NCBI GenBank assembly: GCA_951394405.1
Contig: OX596342.1
Location: forward strand, 62,001 to 126,000
Length of the DNA: 64,000 nt
From: Coprinellus micaceus
Taxonomy: Eukaryota > Basidiomycota > Agaricomycetes > Agaricales > Psathyrellaceae
Direction of reading: 5' to 3'
Shown here in pieces: positions 11,365 through 24,057 of the stretch. A program made the position numbers and the translations under genes. Each line of letters opens with the position of its first letter. Position 1 is the first letter of the stretch. Below the pieces are notes generated by a model. That model did no database searches and had not been told where the DNA came from. It saw only the letters and a program-made list of their open reading frames with translations.

Positions 11365-14300
11365 TCACATCCCATACACCTCCCCATGCTCCAGCCAATC
11401 CAACGCCATCCTCGCCATATCATACACCTCCTTATCCATATCCATCGAGGCGCTTACCGCGCCCCCTCCTCCTCCTTGTCCTGCTCCCATTCCCACCACG
11501 CCCACTCCCGTTCCCAGTCCAGGCCCTCCCCCTATCACACCAACACCTGTCCCAATAGGGACACCAATCCCACGCCCCGGGACTCCAGGAACTCCAGCCA
11601 CACCAGGATGATGATGCGTCCCCGCATACGGATACGCATACCCCGCGTACCTCGCGAGATCAGCCGCATACCCAGGGTGAAGCTGACCCGCAAACGCAGG
11701 GTGGATCGGCATGGCCCCTCCAATTCCAGCCGCACCAGCACCCCCACCTCCACTCGAACTCGATCCCGAAGCAAAACTCGATCCCGGGCCCGAAGTGGCG
11801 ACACCGCTCGAAACCCCCCCAATCAGGGCCATATACGCCGCCGTATCCCTCTGATACGCATTCAGCGCATGGTACCCTTGCGCAGGGGTGATCGAACCCA
11901 TCCCAACTGGGGGAGGGGGTGTATACGTCGTCGCCGACCCATAACTCAAGTTCCTCACCGGGCTCGTACCTCCACTCGCCCTCCTCGCCATCGGGACCGC
12001 GCTCGGTCTTCCCGTCGTCCCCGGTGGGTTCATATTCACCGGCGTCCCAGGGCTCGTAGGCGGAGCATTCCACATCGGCATACCCGCAGGACCCATCGAC
12101 GGGTGGTACGCCTGCGGGTAGACAACGCCGCTCGGCCCGGGTACACTCTGCGGTACCGAACTCGAACTCGAAGACGACGAAGACGGATGTGGTGGGGGAA
12201 CCCACTCACATAACCTCCTCAACGTCCCAATCACCCCACTCTCGACGAGGGCCCTCCTCTTCTTCGGGTGCTCCCTCGCCAACTTCAACAAACAATCGAC
12301 AGCCGGCTTCCTCACATCGCTCCCACACTCCGCGAGGCATGCTCTCAGATTCGCGAGTAAAGTCGGTTTGGAGAGGATCGCTGAGGCGACGTTGGACGGC
12401 CCGTTACATAGATTCGCCAAGGCGTAGAGCGCTTGGATGATCGTGGGTGTGCGGTCGTGTAAAGAAGGTGAGGGCGGGAGTGGTTGGGCGGAGGACGTAC
12501 GCGATATCGAGGGCGAACGCGGGAGGGCGGCGCGAGACATGGATGGAGAGCGGGGGAGCCCCGTGCGCGAAGGGGACGGGGAGGAAGACGGTGATATGGG
12601 GGTGGTTGGCATAATCGTGTCAACCGAGATGGCCTCGGTGATACTATCAAGCAGCGCATCTTGGCCCATCCGCCGGAAGATCATCTCTAACCCTTCTTCG
12701 TCGCTTGAGATGTTCCGGATGATGCCGTAGGCCTGCTCTTGAATCGCGAGATCGTGGTCGTGGATCAAGCTGTCCCATTAAACGGGCTCAGTACGTTGAA
12801 TCAGGATGATGAAAGGGGGATAGACGTACTCGAATAACCGGCCCCACCCAAGACACCTCATCATACTCCGCTTCGACTCCAGCGACGTCCGGTAGAGCAA
12901 GTTCTTGATCGCCCAGAGCGCGTTCAGCCGGAGAGAAGGGTCTGGAGAGCCGACGAGCTGGACCAGGCGGGGCATGAGGCCTTGTTGTAGGAAGGTCTAC
13001 GAAGGGGAGAAACGTCAGCGTCTGAACCTTAAGCGGGACAGAGGGGATACGAAGGGAACTTTGACTCCGAAAGGTAGAAAGAGGTGTGGGTAGAAGACGA
13101 AGGACACGGCACGAATCCCATACGACGAGTCGAACGGAAGGGAAGAAGTCAAACCACTCACCGGCCTCAAAGGCGAAAACTCCATAACAATATTACATAT
13201 CGCCGCAAGAGCGGCATTCAAAACCCTCCTATCCTCAACCTCCTCTCCCTCCGCACCTCCCTCTCTCCCCTCAGCACCCTGCGCGCCCTCCTTCCCAACG
13301 CCCTCCCCCTCATTCCCACCAACCTCAAACTCCTCATCCGCATCACCGTAAATATCCCCCTCTCCCTCCTCGTCTTCGTCCTCCTCTCTAAAGCTCCAAG
13401 CCGAAGAAGTAAACTCCTCCGGACCTCCCTTCCACCCCCGCATAACGACCCTAAACACCTCCATCCCCAGCCCCGAATCCACGATATTCGTCCGTAACAC
13501 CGACACCCCGCGCGAGAGTACCCTCACGCACTGGCACGCTGCGTACCTTACTCCCGCGGAGGACTTCGATACTTTCCCCGCGTCCCCCGTAGACATCGTT
13601 GGCGTTGAAATGGATGTGGGATACGAAGATGATCTTGGAACTGTGGACGAGGTAGACGGGAGGGAAGACGCAGGGAATCCACCCCTCCTCGAAACCGATC
13701 CGGGCGTAGGCGTACTCGCCCTCGTCGGGATCGGCGTATTGACATTCGACGTCGACACGCCCCTCCTTCCTCCGACGCCTCTACCCGGTGAGGTTGAGGA
13801 AGAGACAAGAGGGGGAGAGAACGCCGATGCAGGTACACCCTGCCTCAGCGCAGTCGTAATGTAGGGCAGGAGCCCGTGGGTGTCGGTGATGGCCTGTCGG
13901 ATCTTGGTGTTGAATAGGCCGAGGGTCGCGATAGTCGTTAAGCATGCCTATAGGGAAGGGCGTTAGCGCGCAGTTCTTGGGGAGTAGGAAAAAGGAACGT
14001 GGAATAGAAGATGATGATGATATCGTCGGTGACGAACGAAGTCGACCGCGCAGTAAAACGACGAACAAATCGTTCGACGGTACGAGGCTCCAAGAAACCC
14101 AGCGACGCGATAACAGGGAGGTAGGAACGAATGAACAATGGTCAAAGGACGGCGACGAGATCAAGAAGGGGGAAATGGGAAGGGATAAGCAGCCGAGCCG
14201 AGCCCATCTAGGAAGTCGAACAGAAACGGGGGATGGGCTGACTCGGCACGAAGCTTCGTTCGAAAAGAGCATCGACGACATTGAAGCAAGAAAGGATCGG

Positions 14301-17300
14301 GAAAAATGAAACAAATAAAGATGCGGGTTCGACTCGAACCCCCCAAATCCCCGAAAGATTACTCAAAACCGGCGCCCAAAGCCAAACCAAAACGCGAAAC
14401 ACTAACCTCCCGCACCCTCCCAACCCCCTCCCCCTCACTCTCCTCCCACTCGCCCTCCTCCTCCGTCCCCATCCCCATCCCATCCCCCTGCCTCCCCTCT
14501 CTCCCCAGCCTCCCCTGCGCTTCCCTCTCCTTCGCCGCCGAAGGCGCGGACGGCGTCCGCGGCGTGATGGCCTTGACAACGTCGGCGAGGACGTCTAGAC
14601 ACCCGCGCTCGAATGCGAATTGGCAGAGGGCGCGGTCGTCGGTTGTTAGGTGGTCTGTGTGAGGGTGGGTTAGTAATGGTTCGTTGGATTCGAGAGAGAA
14701 GAAATGTGAATATATATATATAGAGAGAGGGGGGGTGGGGGGGAAGGAAGGAAGAGAGGGAAGGGAAAAAGAGCAACGAATGAACGAGAGAGACGGAAAC
14801 ACGACCTAACCAAAGCGAAACCAGACCAGACTCGAAACCGAATGTCCCGGAACGAAAGCCGAGGCCAACGGCCAACTCGGCCGAAACCGCCCTCAACGGT
14901 CCAGGAACCGGGAGACGACCGCACGAAGCGTAGCGCCCTCGAGCTCGAGTTTTCCGTCAAGCGAACCGGGAATATCGATGCCGTCTCGCCTTTCCCCCAT
15001 CGCCCCGTTCTCAAGCTAAGAACCAAGAAATCACAACGAAAACACGAGAGAACCTACTCACACAAAACAAAACACGCCTTCACCCTCCTCTCCTCCTCCT
15101 TCTCTCCCCCCATCCCCCTTTCTCCAGTCCCCACCCCACCTCCAGCCCCTCCGTAGGCAACCCCCGCACATACCACCTTCGTAAACACCCCCACCACCGC
15201 CCTCACACACGCGTCCTCCAACGGGCTCTGCGCGTACCCGCTCTGCGCATAGTCGAACGGATTATTCCCTTGGGTTTGGGTCGAACTCCCTCCCCCCGTC
15301 CCCGGGTGGGATCCGTGACCGTGACCGTAAGCGTGCGCGGCGTATGACGAGGGCCCCGCGTGGTGGTGCTGCGGGTACCCTTGAACCGTCGACGACGAGT
15401 AAGTAGTAGGATGAGAAGATGAAGGGTGAGAGGTGAGAGGCGCTCCTAGGACGCCATGCCCCGAAGGCGAGGAAAGCGAAGAAGAGGAAGATAAGGAAGA
15501 AGAGGAAGGAGGGGGTAAAGCCCGCAAGACGTGCACGGCGCACAGACACGCGGCAAGCTGGACGTCGACGTTCCGGCTCTTCATGAGCGTGTGGATGAGC
15601 GTGAGGGGTGGGGGGTATACTGCGGAGAGGGGGGTTAGTAAGCGGTAAGCGGTAAGCGGAGATGTGGTAAGAGGAGACGAGGGTATGAGGGTGGAATGGG
15701 GGGAGAGAAGAGAAGAAACGAGGGAGAATGAAGAAGAGGAAGTCCGCCTTCGAAAACGAAGCAGGGACCACGAAGGAGGGAGAAAGCGAGACGCCTCTCG
15801 AGAAACGAAAGTGACTGGAGGACGGAGAGTCGACGAGATACAATGCCATAGCAAAATATCCAAATCGACGAATCGTATCCATCCGACCCCGTCGAACTCG
15901 AAAAGAACTCGGATCGCCGAATCGATCCCATCCAACTCGCTCGGGCTGAAAGCGAACCTCGCAACCGGGGGTGAGAAGAACCCAAACGAACGAAGAAATG
16001 AGCTCGAAACTCGAAACGAACACATCCCCGGATACCCCGAACGGACACAGACAGAGAAAGAGTAGAAGGAAAAGAACCACAGAACGAGAAAGAGTAAACG
16101 GGAAACAGACGCAGAGAGAACGAGTAAAGGAAACCCGACTCACCTCCACCACCTCTCCCCAACACCCCCGCCACGCCGGGACACTCCCTCCCCAGCGCCG
16201 CCAGCGCAAGCAAACACGCTTCTTGCAGCTTCACATCTTTCGCTGCCGAGAGGGTGGATACGATGACCGCCAAGACCCAGCTCCCTCCTAGCGTATTGCT
16301 CGTTGTCGTCGTAATCGTACTTGTACTGGGACTTGACACCCCAGTCGTCGTCATCGTCGCCCCAACGCCTGGAGGCACCGTCGGAACACCCCCCGGCGAC
16401 GTAGCCCTCGCAACCGACGGCCCCACAGGGCTCACAGGACTCGACACCCCCACCCTCTCCCACCCCCTTTTCCGACTCCGCCCCGCCCGCTCGAGCACGG
16501 CGCGTTCGGCGGGCGGGAGCCACGAGACGAGTGCGGCGCGGTGCTGGGGGGAGCGCGTTGCGGAGGCGAGGAGGGAGGTGAGGGGGGTGGTGAGGAGGGT
16601 TAGGTGGGTTGAGAGGTGGGGCGGTGGGGTAGAAGAAGGAGTGGAGAGAGGTGGAGGGGAGGGAGGGAGGAGGAGGGGGAGGAGTGTGTCGAGGGTTTCG
16701 AGCTGTATATGTCGTGGTATTAGAAGTGTAAACAAAGATAAGAAGATGGAAGGGGAGACGCACACAAAAGACGAAATCCAGCCCCACCCTCGCAGCTTCT
16801 CGCACTTCGGGCGCAGGCTCAGGCCGGAGACCCCACTCGCTGGGCCCCACGACGTCCGCGATGGACGAGACGAGGGAGCGCATGGCTCGTGCGTACGCGC
16901 TTTTCGTGCTTAGTGAGGTGGAATGGCCTGGTGCAGTGCTAAGGGATGATGCAGAGTTGAAGGAAGCGAGCGATCGGACGAGGATGGGGAGTGTATTGAG
17001 GCGGAGGAGGGTGAGGAGGGCTGATTCCGAGCCTAGCGAATGAGGAGGTGGGTGAGTGAGGAACGGGGGGGAGAGGAGGAAGACGAACCGTGGCAGAGCG
17101 AACCGATGATATGAGCAGCCTCTGTTCGGACTTCGATACTCGGTGTCTCCGTATTCGCTGAGGACGACGACGAAGAGGAATTCGATACCGATATCGATAT
17201 CGACGTCGCGGACGAAGGTGAAGATGAAGAACAATCAAGACAATCTACAAGTCTACGCGTGAGTTCAGCCTCATTTCATCCATTACCACCCTCGACATCC

Positions 17301-17453
17301 CCCGCCGATCGAATCGCAGAGACGGATGCTCACTGACCTCCGCATGAACCTCTCGTCCTTGACCAGGGCCTCTTTCGCTACAGGGTTCCCAATAACCCTA
17401 TTCTTCGTCCGTTTAAGGTCGGACACCGTCATCCGGATCTCGTCTAACGCCAT
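11365..17453 (-). CDS. GID5: GID/CTLH E3 ligase ARM-repeat subunit (Gid5/Vid28/ARMC8-like)
   Basis: Armadillo-repeat scaffold of the GID/CTLH ubiquitin ligase, which in yeast holds the substrate receptor and directs degradation of gluconeogenic enzymes in the cytosol. Nine exons join in phase: 17453-17338, 17252-17089, 17032-16764, 16702-16144, 15619-15062, 14654-14407, 13947-13162, 12996-12830 and 12769-11365, giving about 1423 residues. ARM-type helices run through the protein: EVRTEAAHIIGSLCHGSESA near residues 80-100, LVQLVGSPDPSLRLNALWAI in exon 8, DLAIQEQAYGIIRNISSDEE at the start of exon 9, and IIQALYALANLCNGPSNVAS later. The end of exon 8 and start of exon 9 match the ARMC8 C-terminal arrangement. 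It is longer than human ARMC8 or yeast Vid28 because Ser/Pro/Gly-rich loops separate the repeats, including a His/Gly/Ser-rich C-terminal half of the last exon. Four introns are unusually long (165, 407, 459 and 524 bp); the others are 56-85 bp. The assignment rests on repeat pattern and order, not on a search. Confidence 0.8.
14713..14750. repeat. Low-complexity TA/GA/G tract inside a GID5 intron
   Basis: A run of TA dinucleotides followed by GA dinucleotides and G-runs lies in the 407-bp intron between exons 5 and 6 of the GID5-type gene. It may contribute to the unusual length of that intron. Confidence 0.7.
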
Positions 17454-20400
17454 CTCTCCTCTTCTTGGGTGTTTCGCTGGCTCTCTGCGTAGCTCGGTCG
17501 TGTTCGGGTGGAACTAGGTCTTCTAGTATCGTTCGTGCGTCTTCGAGTGTATATATCGAGTCCTGAATATCTGATCCTAGGGAAGAGAGGAGAGAACGGA
17601 GCAGGGATAGGGGTGGAACGATGAGGAGATGGTGGTTACGATCGAACCCACACGTACAAACTCCGATGCACCGCGTGTCTCAGGATCACGCCGCTGACTC
17701 AGCTTCGGCATGTGATGTGGGCGCTTGTCTCTGACAGCGACGGCAGTCAGTGGCGGCCAAGGGTGGGCTAAGGGGACGTTCGACGGCATAGAAAGTGGGG
17801 TGGGAGCGGAAAGACGAGGAGGTGCGTAGGAGGTAGTCGCCGTTTCATATGTAAGGCATCACGCTCGAGCGAGCGGGCCACGGCTATGAAAATCAAGGAA
17901 TCATCGCGGCTCTGAACGGCGGTGGCGATTTCGCTGGAACGCTTCGTTGAACGCCCGGGTCCTTGGAGCGTCACAACTTGGGATGCTAGAACAACGTGGA
18001 TAACACTGGGATACTAGATATCGACTCGCATTTACACACGGAGGCCTCGTTCGGCGATATCCGAGACGCCATGGGAAGATCAACCGATGTCGGCGCTAAT
18101 GACTTATCGCATCTTGAATCCCTACCACCACGATTCGTCACATTAGCCCTCGATCGCTCCTCTTCTCGTCCTCAATCTCCTCGCTGCTTTACCGCCCCAA
18201 AATTACTGCCTCTCAGGTCGCTCAAGCCAGCACAGGCCGACCCACCGCACCCCGCGCCTTGATCTCTCCTGGTGACCACGTTCATCGATAGGTGGTTGGG
18301 TTACCTGTGAGCGTAATAAGGAGTTGAACTGCTGTGGGTTGACCAGATCGGGCTGAGCAGGGAGGTATGGCACACCCCAGACACCTCCTTGATCTCGACG
18401 TTGGCTTGAGGCTCTCAGCTCTCCTTGGTGGGGCTTGATCGACGTCGATCCTCATCGATCTCCTGATCTGACGACTACGCTTCGCATTTCTCGCTTCTTA
18501 CTACTACGTCGCACCTCCACCTGGTAGGTGGATTGATGGACATCCAGACCCCTCCCCGCCGTCCCAGAACCGGTCTTGGACCCAGCCATGCGTCCTCCTC
18601 GCCGATCACGAAGTACGGACACCGCTGGATGATAGGAACGGACCACGAGGAACGGACCACGGTAGGCCGGTGTGCGGGCGTTCCTGTGGACACATCGTCG
18701 ATTCTCAATATTCATGATCTCCATCGATCTCCTTATCCGTCGGCTACTCGCCGCATCTTCCGCGTCTTATCACTACTTCGCACTTTCTCCAGATCGATAC
18801 CCACGTCGTACCCTCCTCACCGTCTCTGGACACGGCCCATTCGAATCCAGTGGGCACGGCGTCTCAGTTTGGGACGTCTTGACAGCATAGGACCGATCGG
18901 TAGATTTCCCCGGGATCGTGGGTGGGGCTCTTCGTGTATACCATCGTCGGACCCACTCTCGTTCCCGAATTCGCGATCTTCATCGATATCCTTGCTTTGT
19001 TGTCCGCTACCTGTATTTCTCGCGCCTCGCTGCTATATCTTCAGGCTTCGTCACTCCAGGACTCCAGCTGGATCGACGAACGCACAGGCGTCTCCCCACC
19101 GTCTCCAGACGTCTCCTCGCATCCAGTTCGGTATTCCCCTTGCCACCGATTGTGGAGGACGGATACCCCTGGATTGTCCCGACGTTTTTTGGGCGACGGT
19201 GTGCGGGCGTTTGTGTGTACGCCGTCTCCTACCTACGTTCACGTTTGGGTACGATACCCACGCGAATCTCTACACCTCTTCTGTGAATTCCGTTGCGGGT
19301 TTCTTTCGTTTATATTTCCTTGTCTCCCTCTCTCTGCGTAGGCGCCTGGGACTTTGCTCTGGAACACGACGACGACTGCTCCGTCCAAGACAGCTATTTG
19401 TGTCTCTGTGATTCTGATTTGTCAATTCAGTACCCGCTCGGCCGGTGTCTACTACCCAAACTCCGCACGTACGCACCCCACCCAAACAGACGTTGGAACG
19501 CCGAACTTCGTCCTCACACAATCGCTCTGGCGATCACGCTGGCTGTGACTCGATTGTGGAGGATGTATTCGTCATGAGAATCAGGTCTGTCTGGTCTGGG
19601 GGCCTGCGGGAAAGCGTGAGGACGACGACTTTCGACGTTGGGATCTCTGCTCCAATTCTACGATCTGTCGTCACCGTATTGGAGGTTCGCGAAGATCAAG
19701 ATGAAGGGTACATGGAGTGAGGTGGGTGCATCTCTGCGTGCTAAGGAGGGGCCAGCATTTTTGATAGCCAAGATCGTCGACTCGATGCGTACTCACCTCG
19801 AGAGCCGTCCGCGAAGACGCCCACCGGCAAACCCCGAGACGTGGGAAGACGAAGGAAGTGGGGTTTGTGCGCTTATCGCATCTTGGTTCTCGACCACCAC
19901 CATCAAGAACGGGAGCCTCGCCTTACTCTATCGACCGAAGATCTATCCCTATGCTGCGATTCTAGTTCCTTCGCTCTGTCGTCGATCTGTGTTACGATCC
20001 TAGGTCCTGGTCTCTTTCCTCACTCTGTGCCGCTTTTCTAGAATCTTCGCTCTGACAACGCTCTGTGCGGCTTCATTCCCCCGCCCAACACGGGCCTTCT
20101 TCACTCACGAAGAGGTGGCCTACGAAAGTTTAGATCCACGCCGATCTCTACTCCACTCTACTTCTCCATTGGACCTTCTAACCCGACATTCATCAATGAA
20201 TAGACGGGTCAACTGTCAAATGGTCGAAGGCAAGGAGAGTCGAATGAATTGTGCTCCGACTGGTCGGGCTAGTGCGGAGGGCGCACTACGCTGTGACATC
20301 GATTCGGCGATATTCGACACCCTTGCGCTGGGAGACACAGCGATCTCTGTATGTGGTTCTCTCGCAAGATCGACCGCAATCGTCGTCGATCTGCCTCCCT

Positions 20401-22880
20401 GTCATTCCCTTGTTTCGTCGTTCGCACCGCCTGGACGTTCGACCTGTAGGTCGACTGACACGCCGAACCATACCCGCCCTCCCAAGCGTCTACTCGCATC
20501 CAGTGGGTGCTGCTTCTCAGTTTGAGATGCTTGGATACCCCTGGACTGATATGATGCGGTTATGTTCGGCGGGTGTGTCCCGGTCTGCCATTGTCGACGT
20601 TCCATCTATCTGGTCCGGGCATTCACCTTCGCAATGGGACTCTCTTGCTTTTCTGCGTTCACTCTCACAGCCTGGTTATTTAAATCCGGTTTTCCCCTCA
20701 TAGCGTGTACTCTTTCCCAATTCCTGACGACATTCGCACCTACGACGCCTCAGTCCCTCGACGACTCAATTACCTCTGCGGGAAGGCCTTGTACCGAACA
20801 GAACTCGTAATGGTGGCTTCGTCCACGCACCATCGGTCCACTGGTCCTCTTCGACTGTGTTCGAGTGCGGAAGGCCGTGAGATGACACAATGCGACCTTC
20901 TGTCTGGACAACGAGCTGAGTGCGTATATAGGATTGGGTCGTTCGTCCTGGGCCTCTTTCCGCTTCAAGGGTTCGCGGGGTGGACTTTCCCCGTTGCATT
21001 TGTACGTTCGGGGGAATGAGGCGAAAGGATGAAGCTACATATTTTCATTTTCATTCTCATCCCTCTTCCTCATTCTTCTTCGTATGCTTTTTCGTTTTCT
21101 CACTACGGCTACCTGTACATACCTCCGTGCACTTGGGGACATCGGTGGTCACCATACATTTCTTTGAATGGTGGTCCCGACTAGGTCCGGCAAAGCCCGA
21201 GATGTGGGAAGATAAAGCAAATCGTGGGTTGTGGGCCTATTGCTTCTTGGTATTCTACCACCATGACCGTTCAACTTCGTCCACTCTGGAATCTGCTCTA
21301 TCCGCCCGCGATCTACCCTCTCTCCCTCTCTTCTAGTTCATGCTTCGCCCGAACATCGCCCTTCTCCACTGCTCAGTCGCCCGTCATATCCACCGGCCTG
21401 GCTAGACAGGTACCATCCAGACCCAAACCGACTTTCATTCTTACACTCCGCATCTCCATCCCAATAGGCGGCAGGCTATCATTCGTTGAATGGGCTGTCC
21501 TGAGGTTCTCTGACTGGAATTCGGTTTCGGTTCGTGGTTGCGCAAGTGGGATGGTCCAGGGCGATCGCGATATGTATCGATTGATCTCATCTCGTGTTTT
21601 CAACCCGGCACATCCTCGGTGTTCTCTCCTCTGGATGTGGCATATGCCACCATCCCATCCTCTCGGTGAATCGACCAAGGCGATCACCGTTGATTTTTAC
21701 CTTATTACCCATCTCGCGCGTTCAATCTGGGACATCGGACTTGCTAGTTACCGTGCACTCAACACTCTCCCCGTCATCTCCAGAGGTCCACTCGCGTCCG
21801 TTCGGTTCCCCTTCTCAAGGGTTGAATATCGAACTACTGCTCTTCCTGATGCTAGGCCTTCCTTGGCCTGCCCCGCTAAGCGCCTCTGGCGTTCAGTTCG
21901 CTCGAGCCAGCGGCTTCTCTCTCTTGGCTACGTCTTCTGGTAGACTTGCATGTACCGTCTTTCATGGGAACCAGTGACCGCTCGGATCCGATTCCGAATC
22001 CGAGCTCAGCGCCTGCCGACCCTGGGGATCGCACGAACCAATTTGCGAGGCCTCTGGGGAGCGGGAGGCTTGAGCGGGTAGAATCATCGGATCGCGGTAT
22101 GGTCATCCCGTCCTCTGCGTTACGGCACCTCCTGGCGCTGAATGGGTTCAAATCCATCCTTCAGGCCGTCTATCGAGTGGATTGGAGGGTCCACACATAT
22201 CTCTCTGTCATGGCATCCTGTCACAATTCTCGTGTCATGAGTCACTCTTGGCCTTGCGGGTGCGTAGCGATCCCCAACCCGCCATCTCCCAGTATTCTGA
22301 CATCGTGTTTAGCTTGCATCGTGTCTCAATACAAGGCGTATGAACCCGTCGAGCTCAGATGAATGCGATTCCTGTTGGGGAGGAACTTCCCGTATCGGTC
22401 GTTGACCCACATACTTGTTTGCTCCAGACTCCATTCTAGCAATCGACGTTCCCTTCCTTTCGTGCCTTCTCTATTTTCGTGTCCCCTACACGGTTCCAGA
22501 GCCATCGGCGTGCTCGCCTGGTCAAGGCAGAGACCGCAGTCGTCATGGGGTGGGACTACAGGGCTCCTTACCATCCTGTCATGTAAATAGACTTGAGATC
22601 CAGCTGTATACGTGGATGCTACCAGCACGAGGAAGCACACATTCTGTCTGAAGCGAGGAAATTGGGAACAGTTTGTCGGCTCGTTTCTCAAGACAACACC
22701 CCTGAATGAGATGGGGACGCGATTCAGGTATAAATATAACCACAAGCATATCCAACAATGCACCTCGTTGCTCTGGGGAATCCGCAGTCTTCTATCATTA
22801 GTCTTTACCGTGGCTTACAGAACGCCAAACCCCAAAGTATTCTAAGGTAAGGGTAAAAAGGTCGAGAACAGTGCCCGGAA
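17454..22880. repeat. Gene-poor region of decayed, partly tandem repeats
   Basis: No gene is supportable in this 5.4 kb, despite many overlapping open frames. Internal similarity is visible. The phrase GATCTTCATCGATATCCTT recurs in variant form near 18452, 18716 and 18977. A phrase containing GTGTGCGGGCGTT recurs near 18670 and 19200. CGCATCCAGT followed by GGATACCCCTGGA recurs near 19120 and 20490. The segment about 19826-19990 (CCGAGACGTGGGAAGA, then CATCTTGGTTCTCGACCACC) is repeated in diverged form at about 21188-21350. This suggests an old repeat array or nested transposon relics; I see no intact reverse transcriptase, transposase or terminal repeat. Confidence 0.55.
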
Positions 22881-22883
22881 GGT

Positions 22884-22890
22884 TATAAAA
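22884..22890 (+). promoter_or_regulatory. TATA box of 64-residue secreted-protein gene
   Basis: TATAAAA lies 77 bases before the ATG at 22967, the same spacing as other genes in this window. Confidence 0.5.
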
Positions 22891-22966
22891 GGGGAGTGGG
22901 CACCCCAGAAATCCAGCACACGGCGCACCTACCCATCTTCCTGCCGCTACAATACAGCCTTTCAAT

Positions 22967-23221
22967 ATGCGCTTCCCCGCCCTCACACTCATTTTTACAT
23001 CGTTAACCTCTGCGTAAGAACCTACTCAACATTACGACCCCACAACTCTCTCACTGAAGTAAACTACCCTTAGGACGCTCGGACGCCCCGTCAATGAAAT
23101 TGACATTTCCGCCCACAACATCCGGATGCAGGTCCGCGTGTTTGCGAGCTGGAGACTGGAGTTCGCTGACAGTTTTGACCCCAACGCGAGTTACCCAGAT
23201 GCATATGAGGAGCACTCTTAG
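22967..23221 (+). CDS. Putative small secreted protein (64 aa, two exons)
   Basis: I infer a two-exon gene: exon 1 is 22967-23013, then a 60-bp intron (GTAAGA...CCTTAG), and exon 2 is 23074-23221, ending at TAG. The phase is conserved across the intron. The first 16 residues (MRFPALTLIFTSLTSA) form a short hydrophobic signal peptide, and the intron falls right at the expected cleavage site. The mature part is about 48 residues, acidic at the end (a run of DAYEEHS), with no Cys. It has no paralogue here and I cannot assign a function; small secreted proteins of this layout are common in basidiomycetes. The support is TATA spacing, splice consensus and the signal-peptide composition. Confidence 0.5.
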
Positions 23222-23386
23222 TCCGACGCCGGAACTCAGCACGTCGTCGGCCTTGTCTATAACTGACGAAATTCTGACAAATGTACCCGGTTCTCCAATA
23301 CACAATCTATATTATACATACATACTCATACACACCAATCGAGACGCCCATGCGGAGGGGATCCAGAATTACACCCTCAGGAACAA

Positions 23387-23953
23387 TCAAATTCGAGCCG
23401 AGTGCGCGAACTTCGAGGCCAGCTCTGCCATGGCTTGGGTACTCAAACCATCCCTCTCTCCCCTGCGTACCTTCATCGCCCGGTTCTTCTTTTCCGTCTT
23501 CGTCATCTTGGGGCCTTTCCAGTACGCATGCCTGACTGACCTGTATCGAGGCTTGCGCGACCGCACCGGGTTAGCACGACGGTGCTGTACCGCTTCCCCA
23601 GGACCAGGCATATTGAAGCCCACGAGCATTAGCGCAAGCAGGGGTCGGTGGGCAACGGATGGCCTCTGAGCAAGGGCCACTTCAACTGGAACCGCAAGTC
23701 GCTGGGACAGTTCTTCAACGGCGGAGAAGTACGCGGCTCGTACACGAGATTCCAGATCAGGGGCTTGAGTAGATGTAGAGCCATCATTGGAGTCTCTAAC
23801 CGCAGCGTTCTCCTCAGCGGGGACTTCGTCGTGCAGCTCGGGTTCCTCCTCAGCGTTGAGGAAGTCAGCTATGTCTTGACGCGCAGACCCCAGTTGATCT
23901 AATTGACGATCTAGAATTGAGACGTTGGGGTGCACGTTGGCCGTGGACTCCAT
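23387..23953 (-). CDS. Small basic-tail family protein, copy 2 (188 aa)
   Basis: Paralogue of the proteins at 5526 and 36309. The N-terminal 45 residues are helical and acidic (LDQLGSARQDIADFLNAEEE), much as copy 1 has LRQDLTDFVNN. A variable middle section with Ala/Arg-rich helices follows. The C-terminal signature is HAYWKGPKMTK, EKKNRAM, a basic VRRGERD segment and LSTQAMAELASKFAHS near the stop. It is intronless, and the start at 23953 is the first ATG after the TATA box at 24.05 kb. Copies 1 and 2 share both the C-terminal signature and promoter sequence, so they are a recent pair relative to copy 3. It lies about 3.2 kb upstream of the catalytically substituted CHAT gene, on the opposite strand. 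Function unknown. Confidence 0.7.
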   Translation of the reverse strand: MESTANVHPNVSILDRQLDQLGSARQDIADFLNAEEEPELHDEVPAEENAAVRDSNDGSTSTQAPDLESRVRAAYFSAVEELSQRLAVPVEVALAQRPSVAHRPLLALMLVGFNMPGPGEAVQHRRANPVRSRKPRYRSVRHAYWKGPKMTKTEKKNRAMKVRRGERDGLSTQAMAELASKFAHSARI

Positions 23954-24048
23954 TCTAGCGCTGAAATGATTTAGTCGGAGATGGTGAGGGTGGTACTGCG
24001 GTTGTTTGGAAGTGGGGATGAATGGGAGGAGAATGGACTGCTATCGTT

Positions 24049-24057
24049 GTATTTATA
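24049..24057 (-). promoter_or_regulatory. TATA box of small basic gene 2
   Basis: On the minus strand this reads TATAAATAC followed by AACGATAG, 96 bases before the ATG at 23953. It closely matches the promoter of copy 1 at 5415. Confidence 0.6.

Noticed and set aside
11386..12213. Long plus-strand open frame opposite the last GID5 exon
   Set aside because: Arg/Pro/His-rich composition typical of the reverse strand of a coding, GC-biased exon.
14325..14345. GGGTTCGACTCGAACCC, resembling a tRNA T-arm
   Set aside because: The stems do not pair as a T-arm and no acceptor or anticodon arm surrounds it; it lies inside a GID5 intron.
18533..19411. 292-codon frame in the repeat region
   Set aside because: Runs through diverged tandem repeats with Arg/Ser/Pro-rich content; no domain or splice support.
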